A stretch of 16,016 nucleotides of DNA from Hyphomicrobiaceae bacterium UBA4118 (GCA_002383105.1 DFXC01000036.1:8446-24461); one strand, 5' to 3'. Shown: positions 8,682 through 16,016, counted from the stretch's first letter. A program made the numbers and translations. The notes: a model not told the origin generated them from the letters alone.

Positions 8682-9154
8682 CCGCGCGCCTCAGTCACCT
8701 CAACGAGAAGGGCGAAGCGCGCATGGTCGATGTCTCGGCCAAGGAGGTCACCTCCCGCACCGCAATCGCCGAGGGCTTCGTGGCCATGGCGCCCACGACG
8801 CTCGACCTGATCCTTGCGGGCAAGGCGCCTAAGGGCGACGTGCTCGCCACCGCCAGGATCGCCGGCATCATGGCGGCGAAGCGGACCGCCGAGCTGATCC
8901 CGCTCTGCCATTCCCTCCCCTTGACGGGGGTGACTGTCGAGTTCGAGCCTTCCCGCGATCCGTGCGGATTGCGCGTCGAGGCGACCGCCAAGGTGGATGC
9001 CAAGACCGGGGTCGAGATGGAGGCATTGACGGCGGTCTCGATCGCCTGCCTCACCCTCTACGACATGGTGAAGGCGGTCGACCGGGCCATGTCCTTCTCC
9101 GCCATCCGCCTGGTGGAGAAGACCGGCGGCCGCTCGGGCCATTTCAAGCGCTGA
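8678..9154 (+). CDS. moaC: Cyclic pyranopterin monophosphate synthase
   Basis: MoaC converts the cyclic GTP derivative made by MoaA into cyclic pyranopterin monophosphate, an early step of molybdenum cofactor synthesis. The 158-residue protein opens with [20 protein letters not shown] and carries all the expected active-site positions, one residue offset from E. coli: K52 (APKGD), H78 (LCHSLPL), E113 and E115 ([10 protein letters not shown]), D129 and K132 (LYDMVKAVD). It ends GGRSGHFKR, a typical terminus. It overlaps trpC by 4 bases and moeA by 1 base (TGATG), consistent with coupled translation. The other moa genes are absent from the window. Confidence 0.97.
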   Translation: MTARLSHLNEKGEARMVDVSAKEVTSRTAIAEGFVAMAPTTLDLILAGKAPKGDVLATARIAGIMAAKRTAELIPLCHSLPLTGVTVEFEPSRDPCGLRVEATAKVDAKTGVEMEALTAVSIACLTLYDMVKAVDRAMSFSAIRLVEKTGGRSGHFKR

Positions 9155-10359
9155 TGGCACTTCTTACAGTCGCAGAAGCCCTTGCCCGCGTGACCCACGG
9201 CATATCGCCGCTCGACGGCGAGAGGGTGGCGCTCGATGCCGCGAGCGGCCGCGTGCTCGCCGACGACTTGGCCGCGCGTCTTACCCAGCCGCCCTTCGAC
9301 GCCTCTGCCATGGACGGCTATGCGGTCCGCGCCGAGGACGTGGCAGCGCTCCCGGCGACGCTTAGGCTGATCGGCGGCTCGTTGGCAGGCGCGGGTTTCG
9401 GCGGAAGCGTTGGCCGCGGCGAGGCGGTGCGCATCTTCACCGGCGCGCCGGTGCCGCAAGGCGCCGACACCATCGTCATCCAGGAGAACGCCGAGGAGGC
9501 CCATGGCGTCGTGACCGTCAGAGAGGCCACGACCGACCGGCATATCCGCCCGCGCGGACAGGACTTCACGGAAGGCGAGAAGCTGCTCATCGCCGGCGCG
9601 AGACTTGGGCCCCGGCAGCTGATGCTCGCAGCCGCCATGAACCACGCCGAGTTGCCGGTCCGCCGCAAGCCGAAGGTGGCGATTCTCGCCACCGGCGATG
9701 AGGTAATTCCGCCGGGCTCCGAGCTCGGCAAGGACCAGATTGTCTCCTCAGTGCCTTATGGGCTTGCCGCGCTGACCGAGAAGGCGGGCGGCGAGGCCAT
9801 GAGCCTCGGCATCGCCAAGGACGATCCGGAGAGCCTCGTCACGCTCGCCCGCTCCGGCAGCGCCGCCGATATCCTTCTGACCATTGGCGGGGCCTCCGTG
9901 GGCGAGCGCGACCTCGTCGCGAGCGCGCTTAAGTCCGAGGGGCTTGAACTCGACTTCTGGAAGATCGCCATGCGGCCGGGAAAGCCTCTCCTCTTTGGCC
10001 GGCTCGGCAGCCAGCGCGTGCTCGGCCTACCGGGGAACCCGGTCTCGGCCCTCGTCTGCGCTCATGTGTTCCTGGTGCCGATGCTGGAGCGCATGCTTGG
10101 CGTTGCGGGAGCCGCGCGGCCTTACCCCGAGGCCGTGCTGGGCGAGGCGCTGGAGCCCAACGGCCCGCGCGAGCACTACATGGGAGGGATCTCCGAATGG
10201 CGGGAGGACGGTCAGCGGGTGGTGCTTCCCCTGCCCTCCCAGGACTCTTCGCTCGTCGCCGGCCTGGCCCGGGCCGACTGCCTCATCGTGCGCGCTGCTT
10301 ATGCGCCTCCGCTTGCTCACGGCAAGCGCGTGAGGATCGTCCCCCTCGACGGCGATTAA
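9154..10359 (+). CDS. moeA: Molybdopterin molybdenumtransferase
   Basis: MoeA inserts molybdate into adenylated molybdopterin, a late step of molybdenum cofactor synthesis. From the ATG at 9154 it has 401 residues. Visible motifs are PPFDASAMDGYAVRAED (about 46-62), FTGAPVPQGADTIVIQE, ATGDEVIPPGSELG (179-192), IGGASVGERD (244-253) and GLPGNPVSALV (291-301), all typical of the MoeA/gephyrin E domain. The final 80 residues match the C-terminal MoeA domain in position. An upstream in-frame extension to 8962 lies inside moaC and is rejected. It is the last gene of the ppiD-trp-moa run; a gap of 178 bases with the lexA promoter follows. No obvious intrinsic terminator is seen after its stop. Confidence 0.97.
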   Translation: MALLTVAEALARVTHGISPLDGERVALDAASGRVLADDLAARLTQPPFDASAMDGYAVRAEDVAALPATLRLIGGSLAGAGFGGSVGRGEAVRIFTGAPVPQGADTIVIQENAEEAHGVVTVREATTDRHIRPRGQDFTEGEKLLIAGARLGPRQLMLAAAMNHAELPVRRKPKVAILATGDEVIPPGSELGKDQIVSSVPYGLAALTEKAGGEAMSLGIAKDDPESLVTLARSGSAADILLTIGGASVGERDLVASALKSEGLELDFWKIAMRPGKPLLFGRLGSQRVLGLPGNPVSALVCAHVFLVPMLERMLGVAGAARPYPEAVLGEALEPNGPREHYMGGISEWREDGQRVVLPLPSQDSSLVAGLARADCLIVRAAYAPPLAHGKRVRIVPLDGD

Positions 10360-10422
10360 GGCGCCGGAAACCCGAATCGCGCGAGACGCTGCTTAGGTGT
10401 CGATGCCGCTGCATTTTGTGGC

Positions 10423-10462
10423 GAACCGCTTGCAGAACACAAACGGAACAGATAAACTGTTC
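10423..10462 (+). promoter_or_regulatory. lexA promoter with SOS box (GAAC-N7-GAAC) and extra half-sites
   Basis: Alphaproteobacterial LexA binds the direct repeat GTTC-N7-GTTC. Its complement, GAACACAAACGGAAC, is present exactly at 10435-10449. A third GAAC lies at 10423-10426 (spacer 8 rather than 7). The last GAAC is also the left arm of a perfect inverted repeat, GAACAG-ATAAA-CTGTTC, at 10446-10462. A candidate promoter overlaps: TTGCAG at 10430-10435, 17 bases, TAAACT at 10453-10458. A bound repressor would therefore cover the polymerase site, as expected for autorepression. The distance to the lexA ATG is about 75 bases. The rest of the moeA-lexA gap shows no gene. Confidence 0.82.
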
Positions 10463-10537
10463 ATGATTTGTACAAGCGGACGCCCGAATCGTTAAGGCGT
10501 CGAACAATCCAAGACCTGACCGCCCAAAGGGGACCAG

Positions 10538-11239
10538 ATGCTCACCACGAAGCAGAAAGAGCTTCTCATGTTCATCCATGAGCGGTTGAAGGAGTCGGGC
10601 GTACCGCCCTCCTTCGATGAGATGAAGGAAGCGCTCGACCTCAAGTCGAAGTCCGGTATCCACCGGTTGATCACCGCGCTCGAGGAGCGCGGCTTCGTGC
10701 GCCGGCTCCCCCACCGCGCGCGCGCCATGGAGATCGTGAAGCTGCCCGATTCCATGCCGCAGCCGCTCGTCCAGCGGTCCCGCGGCTTCTCGCCGAGCGT
10801 AATCGAGGGAAGCTTGGGGCGGGTGCCTCAGGTCGCCGAAGGTGAGAGCCTGCCCCAGACCGTCAGCGTGCCGGTGATGGGCCGCATCGCCGCCGGCGTC
10901 CCCGTCGAGGCGATCCAGACCCGCCTCAGCACCATCGAGGTGCCGCCAGAGCTCCTCACCAAGGGCGAGCATTACGCGCTTGAGGTGAAAGGCGATTCCA
11001 TGATCGAGGCCGGTATCCTCGAAGGCGACACCATCATCGTGCGGAAATGCGAGGACGCCAATAACGGCGATATCGTCGTGGCGCTGGTGGATGAAGAAGA
11101 GGCCACGCTGAAGCGCCTGCGCCGGCGCGGCGATTCCATCGCGCTGGAAGCGGCCAATCCGAGCTACGAGACGCGCATCTTCGGCCCGGACCGCGTGCGC
11201 GTGCAAGGGCGCCTGGTCGGCCTCATCCGCCGCTACTGA
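10538..11239 (+). CDS. lexA: LexA repressor, SOS regulator
   Basis: LexA represses DNA damage genes and cleaves itself when RecA is activated. The 233-residue protein has an N-terminal winged helix-turn-helix ([20 protein letters not shown] through [26 protein letters not shown], about 1-68). A linker follows, longer than in E. coli as usual in alphaproteobacteria. The S24 peptidase-like domain has the cleavage site A119-G120 ([11 protein letters not shown]), catalytic S154 ([11 protein letters not shown]) and K192 (ATLKRL). All residues needed for self-cleavage are present. AAGGGGA at 10527-10533 is a good Shine-Dalgarno 4 bases before the ATG. The gene is probably autoregulated through the upstream SOS box. 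It converges with the comEC remnant, whose stop is 8 bases away, and I see no terminator between them. Confidence 0.97.
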   Translation: MLTTKQKELLMFIHERLKESGVPPSFDEMKEALDLKSKSGIHRLITALEERGFVRRLPHRARAMEIVKLPDSMPQPLVQRSRGFSPSVIEGSLGRVPQVAEGESLPQTVSVPVMGRIAAGVPVEAIQTRLSTIEVPPELLTKGEHYALEVKGDSMIEAGILEGDTIIVRKCEDANNGDIVVALVDEEEATLKRLRRRGDSIALEAANPSYETRIFGPDRVRVQGRLVGLIRRY

Positions 11240-11247
11240 AGGCCCAA

Positions 11248-12268
11248 TCACTCATCGGGGTTGCCGTTGAAGCGCTTGGCTGCGTCGCCGGCATTGTCGT
11301 CGGCCTCGTTGCCGTGGGCATCGACGTGGCCTGAGTGCGAAGGCGGTCCTGTTCTCACGATGGTGTGGTCAGGTACCCAGGGGCGCCGCCCGCGCGCGGC
11401 AGCGACCGTCTCGGTGCGGATCGAGAGCCCCTCGATATAGAGCGCGGAGGCGCCTTCCGATTTCAGCATGCGCCGGTCGACGATGACCCGCGCGGCGCGG
11501 CACTTCTTGCCGATGGTGAAGGGCGCGATGACGATGTCGGCCAGGCGGCAATCCTCCTCGAGCGCGGCGGGATGGCGGATCAGCGCTACTGTCTTGCCTT
11601 TGACCGTGCCGATGCAGCCGAGAGAATCGCAGCGGAAGGTGTCCTCGCTACTGGCCGCAGCGGCGTCACGGTCGTCGCCGTCGGCCAGAAGCCATTTGTC
11701 GACGCTATAGCTCGCCGCCGTTGCCGGCGGAAAGACGAGGTTGCCGGTCTCGGAACGGAGTGCCGCTGTCGCGCCGTCCCGTTCGATCAGCACGTCCGGC
11801 CGTTGGCCGCCCGGCGCAAGCGCAAGACCTAGGGCGGCGATAACCAGACCGAGCGCGCGGGCTCGCGTCCGCCAGAGGCAAATCCATAGGCCCCCAGCAC
11901 CATAAGCAGAAGCGCCGTCCCTGAGATCGCGGGCAGGACCGAGACCGCGCCCGGCCATGACGCGACCCATTTGCCGGTGGCAACCATCAAGTCGATGCCT
12001 AGTCCCTGGGCCTTGAGCGGCCACGCTTCGAGCCCAAACGGCATGGCGATCAAGCTGAGCAACGCCATTGGCATGATCAGCAGGCTGACCAGCGGCGTCA
12101 CAATCAGATTGGCGGGGAGGCTGTAATAGTTCGTGCGGGGAACCAGCGATCCTGCTCGGTTTCGAGCGCGCGCGCGGCCGCCGCGAGCGCCGCGGAGACT
12201 AGCCCGCCTCGGCTCCTCTGAGGCGTGCGATCCTCGCCGCCCCACGCCTCTTCACCCCGGCCCGGCAT
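11248..12268 (-). pseudogene. comEC: comEC remnant: internal deletion and frameshifts
   Basis: ComEC forms the inner-membrane DNA channel in competence and is normally 700 or more residues. Three pieces in three frames remain. Piece 1, from an ATG at 12268, reads MPGRGEEAWGGEDR, then LVSAALAAAARALETEQDRW at its end, which looks like a ComEC N-terminus, and stops at 12104. Piece 2, another frame, begins near 12135 with NYYSLPANLIVTPLVSLLIM, then MPFGLEAWPL and GLGIDLMVATGKWVASWPGA: the end of the competence membrane domain. Piece 3 begins after a five-G run (complement of 11891-11895) with GLWICLWRTRARALG and continues as the degenerate C-terminal domain (PDVLIERDGATAALR, FRCDSLGCIGTVKGK, ARGRRPW) to the stop at 11248. 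Most of the membrane domain is missing between pieces 1 and 2. I infer a dead gene. The G-run shift alone could be a sequencing error, but not the deletion. Confidence 0.8.
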
Positions 12269-12432
12269 GCGCGATGCCCAGAACCGGCAAGGGTGCCCCA
12301 GCCCCTGCCCTTACCCCGCATCTGCCCTGATGTTACATTACGGCCTACCTCCGCTTGCGTGAAAACGCAGGGTGGTCAGCCTCTACGAAAACCCCTTTCC
12401 TTGGCTCAGCGGGAGACGCATATTCCCTGCCC

Positions 12433-12657
12433 ATGACCAAGCTGATGGAAAAAGCTCTAGAGGCCGTGCGGAGGTTACCGCCTGACAGCCAGGACGAAAT
12501 CGCGCGCGCCATGCTTACTCTTGCCGGTGAGGATGAGCCCGAGCCAATCGATGCCGCCCATTTGTCAGACGTGCTGGAAAGCTTGGCTCAGGCACAACGC
12601 CGTCGCTTCGCGACTGATGCCGAGGTGGAAGCCGCTTTTCGCCGCTTCGAGGCATGA
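12433..12657 (+). CDS. Putative antitoxin of RelE/ParE-type module
   Basis: This is a 74-residue acidic protein, MTKLMEKALEAVRRLPPDSQ to the C-terminal TDAEVEAAFRRFEA. The first part looks helical (LPPDSQDEIARAMLTLAGED), and the tail resembles the toxin-wrapping segment found in small antitoxins next to RelE/ParE toxins. The family cannot be named with certainty. It is called mainly from its size, its charge, and the 4-base overlap (ATGA at 12654-12657) with a recognisable toxin gene. I chose the ATG at 12433. An in-frame ATG at 12355 would add 26 residues with no family character. The Shine-Dalgarno is poor (GGGAG at 12411-12415, 17 bases away). The pair sits between the divergent comEC remnant and gltX. 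Confidence 0.72.
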   Translation: MTKLMEKALEAVRRLPPDSQDEIARAMLTLAGEDEPEPIDAAHLSDVLESLAQAQRRRFATDAEVEAAFRRFEA

Positions 12658-12945
12658 GACTGCGCTTTACGCCGCGTGCGGTTGAAAATCTCACAGAGCT
12701 TGCCGACTACATCCGCGCTCACAACCCCGACCCTGCGCGGCGGGTTCGGGCCGATATCTATCGAAGCTTGCGAAACCTTGTCCTGTCCCAAAGTCGGCCG
12801 GCGACAGATGGCTGAAGGCGTCCGCAAGATGGTAACTCGAAAATATGCGTATCTCATCTACTACACCGTGTACGAGACAGAAGATGAGATCATCATCCTC
12901 AACGTGAAGCACAAGGCGCGTGAGCGCGGCCATAGCGACATCTGA
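12654..12945 (+). pseudogene. RelE/ParE-family toxin, frameshifted
   Basis: Toxins of this family inhibit growth (RelE types cut mRNA on ribosomes, ParE types poison gyrase). The ATG at 12654 gives MRLRFTPRAVENLTELADYI and RAHNPDPARRVRADIYRSLR, the usual N-terminal half, then leaves frame at about 12786 and stops at 12813-12815. The other half lies in the next frame (PKVGRRQMAEGVRKMVTRKY, AYLIYYTVYETEDEIIILNV, KHKARERGHSDI) and ends at 12945. Joined, they make about 97 residues, a normal length. The sequence CTGTCCCAAA at 12783-12792 would be in frame as CTG TTT CCC AAA, so a 2-base loss is the simplest explanation; a 1-base gain is equally possible. Base composition is lower in GC than the neighbours (25 of 60 bases at 12841-12900), suggesting transfer. 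A sequencing error remains possible. Confidence 0.78.
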
Positions 12946-12948
12946 TCC

Positions 12949-14385
12949 ATGAGCGAAAAGGTCATCACGCGTTTTGCGCCCTCGCCCACGGGCTATCTGC
13001 ATATCGGCGGCGCCCGGACTGCCCTCTTCAATTGGCTCTACGCACGCGCCAAGGGCGGCAAGGTGCTGCTGCGCATCGAGGACACCGACCAGGCGCGCTC
13101 CACGAAAGGAGCGATCCTCGCCATTCTCGACGGCCTGCGCTGGCTCGACCTCGAGTGGGACGGCGAGCCCCTCTATCAGATGACGCGCGCGGAACGCCAC
13201 CGCGAGGTGGCGGAGCAGCTGCTTGCCGAAGGGAAGGCCTATAGCTGCTACGCGAGCCCTGAGGAGCTCGCCGCCATGCGCGAGCGCGCCCGCGCCGAGG
13301 GTCGCGCTCCCGGCTATGACGGCACTTGGCGTGACCGGGATCATCGCGAGGCGCCTCCCGGCATTGCGCCGACGATCCGCTTCAAGGCGCCGCGCGAGGG
13401 CGAGACGGTGATCAAAGACCGCGTCCAGGGGCGTGTCGTCTTTGCTAACAAGGATCTCGACGACCTCGTGATCCTGCGCAGCGACGGCACCCCGACTTAT
13501 AATCTTTCCGTCGTGGTCGACGACCATGACATGGACATCACCCACGTGATCCGCGGCGACGACCATCTCACCAACGCGGCGCGCCAGACGCAGATCTTCA
13601 AGGCGCTCGGCTGGCAAACCCCGATCTACGCCCATGTGCCGCTGATCCACGGCCCTGACGGCGCCAAGCTCTCCAAGCGCCACGGCGCGCTCGGCGTCGA
13701 GGCCTACCGGGCCATGGGCTATCTGCCCGCGGCGCTCCGCAACTATCTCGTGCGGCTCGGCTGGAGCCACGGCGATGCCGAGATCATGTCGACGGACGAG
13801 ATGATCCAATGGTTCGATCTCGATGCCATCGGACGCTCGGCCGCGCGGTTCGATTTCGCCAAGCTCGAGAACCTGAACGGCCATTATCTCCGCGTGACGC
13901 CCGACATCGAGATCGTGCAACGCTTGAAGGCGCTCGTGCCTGAGCTTCCCGACGGCGTGGCGCTCGGCGAGCGGATCGACGCTGATGGCTGGCAGAAATT
14001 AGAGCGCGCCATGCCGGGGCTAAAAGAGCGCGCCAAGACGCTGGTCGAGCTCCTCGACAGCGCGTCCTTCCTCTTCGCCAAACGGCCCCTGACGATGGAT
14101 GAGCAGGCCGCGAAGCTTCTCGATGCTGCCGGGCGGGAAATGCTCGCCGCTCTCCTGCCGCGGCTCGAAGACGTTTCGCCATGGACGCTAGAAGCGCTCG
14201 AGGCTTCCGTGCGCAGCTTCGCCGACGAGACCGGCCGCAAGCTCGGCAAGGCGGCCCAACCGCTGCGCGCCGCCTTGACCGGCAGGTCGGCCTCGCCAGG
14301 CATCTTCGAGGTGCTCGAAGTGCTCGGCCGCGACGAATCTCTTGCCCGCATCCGCGACCAGGCGCATGCCGGCAATTCTGCTTAA
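12949..14385 (+). CDS. gltX: Glutamyl-tRNA synthetase
   Basis: This class I aminoacyl-tRNA synthetase charges tRNA-Glu. Alphaproteobacteria often have two GltX copies, one of which may misacylate tRNA-Gln for later amidation; which type this is cannot be told here. The 478-residue protein opens [20 protein letters not shown] with the HIGH-type motif at 18-21 (HIGG). It has the KMSKS-type motif KLSKR at 240-244 ([15 protein letters not shown]), plus [11 protein letters not shown] and [20 protein letters not shown], all standard. The helical anticodon-binding domain fills the last 170 residues. The ATG is 3 bases after the toxin reading frame stop, and I see no good Shine-Dalgarno or promoter directly in front, so expression may come from upstream of or within the toxin-antitoxin pair. 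Confidence 0.97.
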   Translation: MSEKVITRFAPSPTGYLHIGGARTALFNWLYARAKGGKVLLRIEDTDQARSTKGAILAILDGLRWLDLEWDGEPLYQMTRAERHREVAEQLLAEGKAYSCYASPEELAAMRERARAEGRAPGYDGTWRDRDHREAPPGIAPTIRFKAPREGETVIKDRVQGRVVFANKDLDDLVILRSDGTPTYNLSVVVDDHDMDITHVIRGDDHLTNAARQTQIFKALGWQTPIYAHVPLIHGPDGAKLSKRHGALGVEAYRAMGYLPAALRNYLVRLGWSHGDAEIMSTDEMIQWFDLDAIGRSAARFDFAKLENLNGHYLRVTPDIEIVQRLKALVPELPDGVALGERIDADGWQKLERAMPGLKERAKTLVELLDSASFLFAKRPLTMDEQAAKLLDAAGREMLAALLPRLEDVSPWTLEALEASVRSFADETGRKLGKAAQPLRAALTGRSASPGIFEVLEVLGRDESLARIRDQAHAGNSA

Positions 14386-14534
14386 CATTTAAGCATGTCC
14401 ACTTGTTGCACTGCGACACGAACGGCGCGATTATGTGGCACTGCAAAAACGAGTTCGCTAGGGCCGCAACCGCCGCCAAAGTTCTGCGTATGTTGCCGAC
14501 CCGTCTTCCATAGGATGGTTAGAGGAGCCTTTAG
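14380..14534 (+). promoter_or_regulatory. gltX-gltA intergenic region: inverted repeat and possible gltA promoter
   Basis: Right at the gltX stop lies a perfect inverted repeat, GCTTAA-CAT-TTAAGC (14380-14394), AT-rich for this genome and without a T tract. A tentative gltA promoter is TTGCAC at 14406-14411, a 17-base spacer, then GATTAT at 14429-14434. Both elements are only partial matches to the housekeeping consensus. The resulting leader would be about 95 bases. An AGAGGAG Shine-Dalgarno at 14521-14527 serves gltA. No small gene is convincing in this gap. Confidence 0.4.
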
Positions 14535-15851
14535 ATGAGCGTCGCAGAAAACCTCCGCCCGTCGGGCGCGGCCGAGGCATCTGTCTTGATCGACGGCGCA
14601 ACCTACGACCTGCCGATCCGCAAGGGCACGATTGGGCCCGACGTGATCGACATCAACTCGCTCTATCAGGATACCGGCTGCTTCACCTACGACCCGGGCT
14701 TCACCTCGACGGCGAGCTGCGAGTCGAAGATCACCTTCATCGACGGCGACGAGGGCATTCTCCTCTATCGCGGCTATCCGATCGACCAGCTCGCCGAGTA
14801 CGGCAGTTTCGTCGAGACCTGCTACCTCCTGCTGTATGGTGAGCTTCCGACCCGCGAGCAGTACAAGGCGTTCGACAGCCGCATCGTGAAACACACGATG
14901 GTGCATGAGCAGATGACCCGGTTCTACACCGGCTTCCGCCGCGACGCGCATCCCATGGCCGTCATGGTCGGCGTGGTCGGCGCGCTGTCGGCCTTCTATC
15001 ACGACTCGATCGACATCAAGGATCCGGAGCAGCGCGATATCGCTAGCATCCGCATGATCGCGAAGATGCCGACCATCGCCGCCATGGCCTACAAGTATTC
15101 CATCGGTCAGCCGTTCGTCTATCCGAGGAACGAACTCACGTACTCGGCGAATTTTCTGCATATGTGCTTCGCCGTGCCGTGCGAGGAATACAAAGTCGAT
15201 CCCGTGCTCGCGCGCGCTATGGATCGCATCTTCATCCTGCATGCCGACCACGAGCAGAACGCTTCGACCTCCACGGTGCGGCTGGCCGGCTCATCGGGCG
15301 CCAACCCGTTTGCCTGCATCTCGGCCGGCATCGCCTGTCTGTGGGGCCCGGCTCATGGCGGCGCCAACGAGGCGGCGCTGATGATGCTGCAGCAGATCGG
15401 CTCGGTCGACCGCATCCCCGAGTTCATCAAGCGTGCCAAGGACAAAAGCGACCCGTTCCGGCTCATGGGCTTCGGCCACCGCGTCTACAAGAACTACGAT
15501 CCCAGAGCGAAAATTATGCAGAAGACCTGCCACGAGGTGCTCGACGCCGTGGGTCTTGGCAACGACCCGATCCTGCAGGTGGCGCTCGAGCTCGAGCGGA
15601 TCGCGCTCTCCGACGACTACTTCATCCAGAAGAAGCTCTATCCCAATATCGACTTCTATTCCGGGATCACGCTCAAGGCGCTCGGCTTCCCTACCGACAT
15701 GTTCACCGTGCTGTTCGCCATTGCCCGCACCGTGGGCTGGATCGCCCAGTGGAAGGAGATGATCGAGGACCCGATGCACCGCATCGGCAGGCCGCGTCAG
15801 CTCTATACCGGCGCCACCGAGCGCGCCTATGTGGCGACGGAGGCGCGCTGA
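14535..15851 (+). CDS. gltA: Citrate synthase, type II
   Basis: Citrate synthase condenses oxaloacetate and acetyl-CoA at the entry of the TCA cycle. The 438 residues match the large, hexameric, NADH-sensitive class of Gram-negative bacteria in length and order. The catalytic residues, by alignment from memory to E. coli H264, H305 and D362, are H274 ([11 protein letters not shown]), H315 ([12 protein letters not shown]) and D373 ([10 protein letters not shown]). The signature [16 protein letters not shown] precedes them. The N-terminal domain has the usual cysteine-containing segment [21 protein letters not shown] strong Shine-Dalgarno, AGAGGAG, stands 7 bases before the ATG. The gene is separated from gltX by 149 bases and is probably transcribed on its own. 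Confidence 0.98.
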   Translation: MSVAENLRPSGAAEASVLIDGATYDLPIRKGTIGPDVIDINSLYQDTGCFTYDPGFTSTASCESKITFIDGDEGILLYRGYPIDQLAEYGSFVETCYLLLYGELPTREQYKAFDSRIVKHTMVHEQMTRFYTGFRRDAHPMAVMVGVVGALSAFYHDSIDIKDPEQRDIASIRMIAKMPTIAAMAYKYSIGQPFVYPRNELTYSANFLHMCFAVPCEEYKVDPVLARAMDRIFILHADHEQNASTSTVRLAGSSGANPFACISAGIACLWGPAHGGANEAALMMLQQIGSVDRIPEFIKRAKDKSDPFRLMGFGHRVYKNYDPRAKIMQKTCHEVLDAVGLGNDPILQVALELERIALSDDYFIQKKLYPNIDFYSGITLKALGFPTDMFTVLFAIARTVGWIAQWKEMIEDPMHRIGRPRQLYTGATERAYVATEAR

Positions 15852-15870
15852 CGGGGCCCTTAGGGCCCCG
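15852..15870. terminator. Possible terminator hairpin after gltA
   Basis: A perfect 8-base stem, CGGGGCCC-TTA-GGGCCCCG, begins one base after the gltA stop. It is very GC-rich with a 3-base loop and no following T tract, so it is only a candidate terminator. Its symmetry would let it act in both directions between gltA and the possible converging gene. A second, weaker hairpin, GGACT-CATAACC-AGTCC, lies at 15881-15897. Confidence 0.45.
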
Positions 15871-15909
15871 CCCTGGGTCCGGACTCATAACCAGTCCCAG
15901 ACCACGATC

Positions 15910-16016
15910 TCAGGCGGCGGCGCTTGCCTGGGCGGGGTCGTCGCGGACGACGATGGTGGTCATGACCGGGAAAATCTGATCGCCGAGCATGATCTTTTCG
16001 GAAAACCGGTTCCCAC
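15910..16016 (-). CDS. Possible C-terminal fragment of an unidentified gene
   Basis: A minus-strand frame is open from the right edge to a TGA at 15910-15912, giving 34 residues ending MTTIVVRDDPAQASAAA. It would converge on gltA with 58 bases between the stops. The part nearest the edge (NRFSEKIMLGDQ) is the translation of the repeat-like element at 15985-16016, so either a repeat has inserted into the gene end or there is no gene. The fragment is too short to identify. Confidence 0.3.
   Translation of the reverse strand, partial: GNRFSEKIMLGDQIFPVMTTIVVRDDPAQASAAA
15985..16016. repeat. Fragment resembling a dispersed Rhizobiales repeat, cut by window edge
   Basis: On the minus strand the end of the window reads GTGGGAACCGGTTTTCCGAA (16016-15997) followed by AAGATCATGCTC (15996-15985). 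I recall near-identical strings (GGGAACCGGTTTTC, GGAAAAGATCATGCTC) scattered many times through rhizobial genomes, usually between genes. It contains the palindromes AACCGGTT and CATGATC/GATCATG. Only one copy is visible in this window, so the repeat call rests on memory rather than on copies seen here. Confidence 0.5.

Noticed and set aside
11335..11832. Plus-strand frame opposite the comEC C-terminal piece
   Set aside because: The minus-strand reading matches the ComEC C-terminal domain and the plus frame has no recognisable features.
12354..12371. Small hairpin with a GAAA tetraloop (TGCGT-GAAA-ACGCA) between comEC and the antitoxin
   Set aside because: Only 5 to 7 pairs, no associated motif, and no evidence of an RNA gene; chance cannot be excluded. 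The 164-base gap around it (12269-12432) shows no convincing promoter.
12691..13920. 409-codon minus-strand frame across the toxin and gltX
   Set aside because: It is antisense to gltX and the toxin; no recognisable domain.

Overview
This window looks like chromosomal DNA of a high-GC alphaproteobacterium, probably of the order Hyphomicrobiales (Rhizobiales). Three things point there: the gene set and order (pyrG-secG-tpiA facing away from ppiD-trpE...trpGDC-moaC-moeA-lexA-comEC-gltX-gltA), the GAAC-N7-GAAC form of the lexA operator, and, at the right edge, a piece of sequence that resembles a dispersed repeat common in this order. The assignment rests on recognition of protein sequences; no database was searched.

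Layout. Positions 1-1932 (minus strand) read tpiA, a small secreted protein of unknown function, secG and the start of pyrG, which runs off the left edge. A divergent intergenic region of about 190 bases separates this from a tightly packed plus-strand run: ppiD, trpE, a SixA-type histidine phosphatase, trpG, trpD, trpC, moaC and moeA (2127-10359). Six of its seven junctions overlap or are within 5 bases, so it is probably one transcription unit. It combines a periplasmic folding factor, the first steps of tryptophan synthesis (chorismate to indole-glycerol phosphate) and two steps of molybdenum cofactor synthesis. lexA follows with its own SOS-type promoter.

The accessory part is 11248-12945. 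On the minus strand lies a wreck of the competence gene comEC. Its extreme N-terminus is joined in the wrong frame to the last part of the membrane domain, and a second frameshift follows at a G run. Divergent to it is a RelE/ParE-type toxin-antitoxin pair with an intact antitoxin but a toxin frame broken by a small indel. This pair sits directly against gltX (glutamyl-tRNA synthetase), only 3 bases from its start codon.

After gltX comes gltA (citrate synthase) with its own leader and a good ribosome binding site, then a GC-rich hairpin. The window ends in a possible minus-strand partial gene that overlaps the repeat-like element.

Most of the window is housekeeping. No CRISPR array, prophage, insertion sequence, rRNA or tRNA gene was seen. 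The points that deserve attention are the decayed comEC and toxin genes, the clustered GAAC half-sites at lexA, the phosphatase inserted between unfused trpE and trpG, and the edge repeat.
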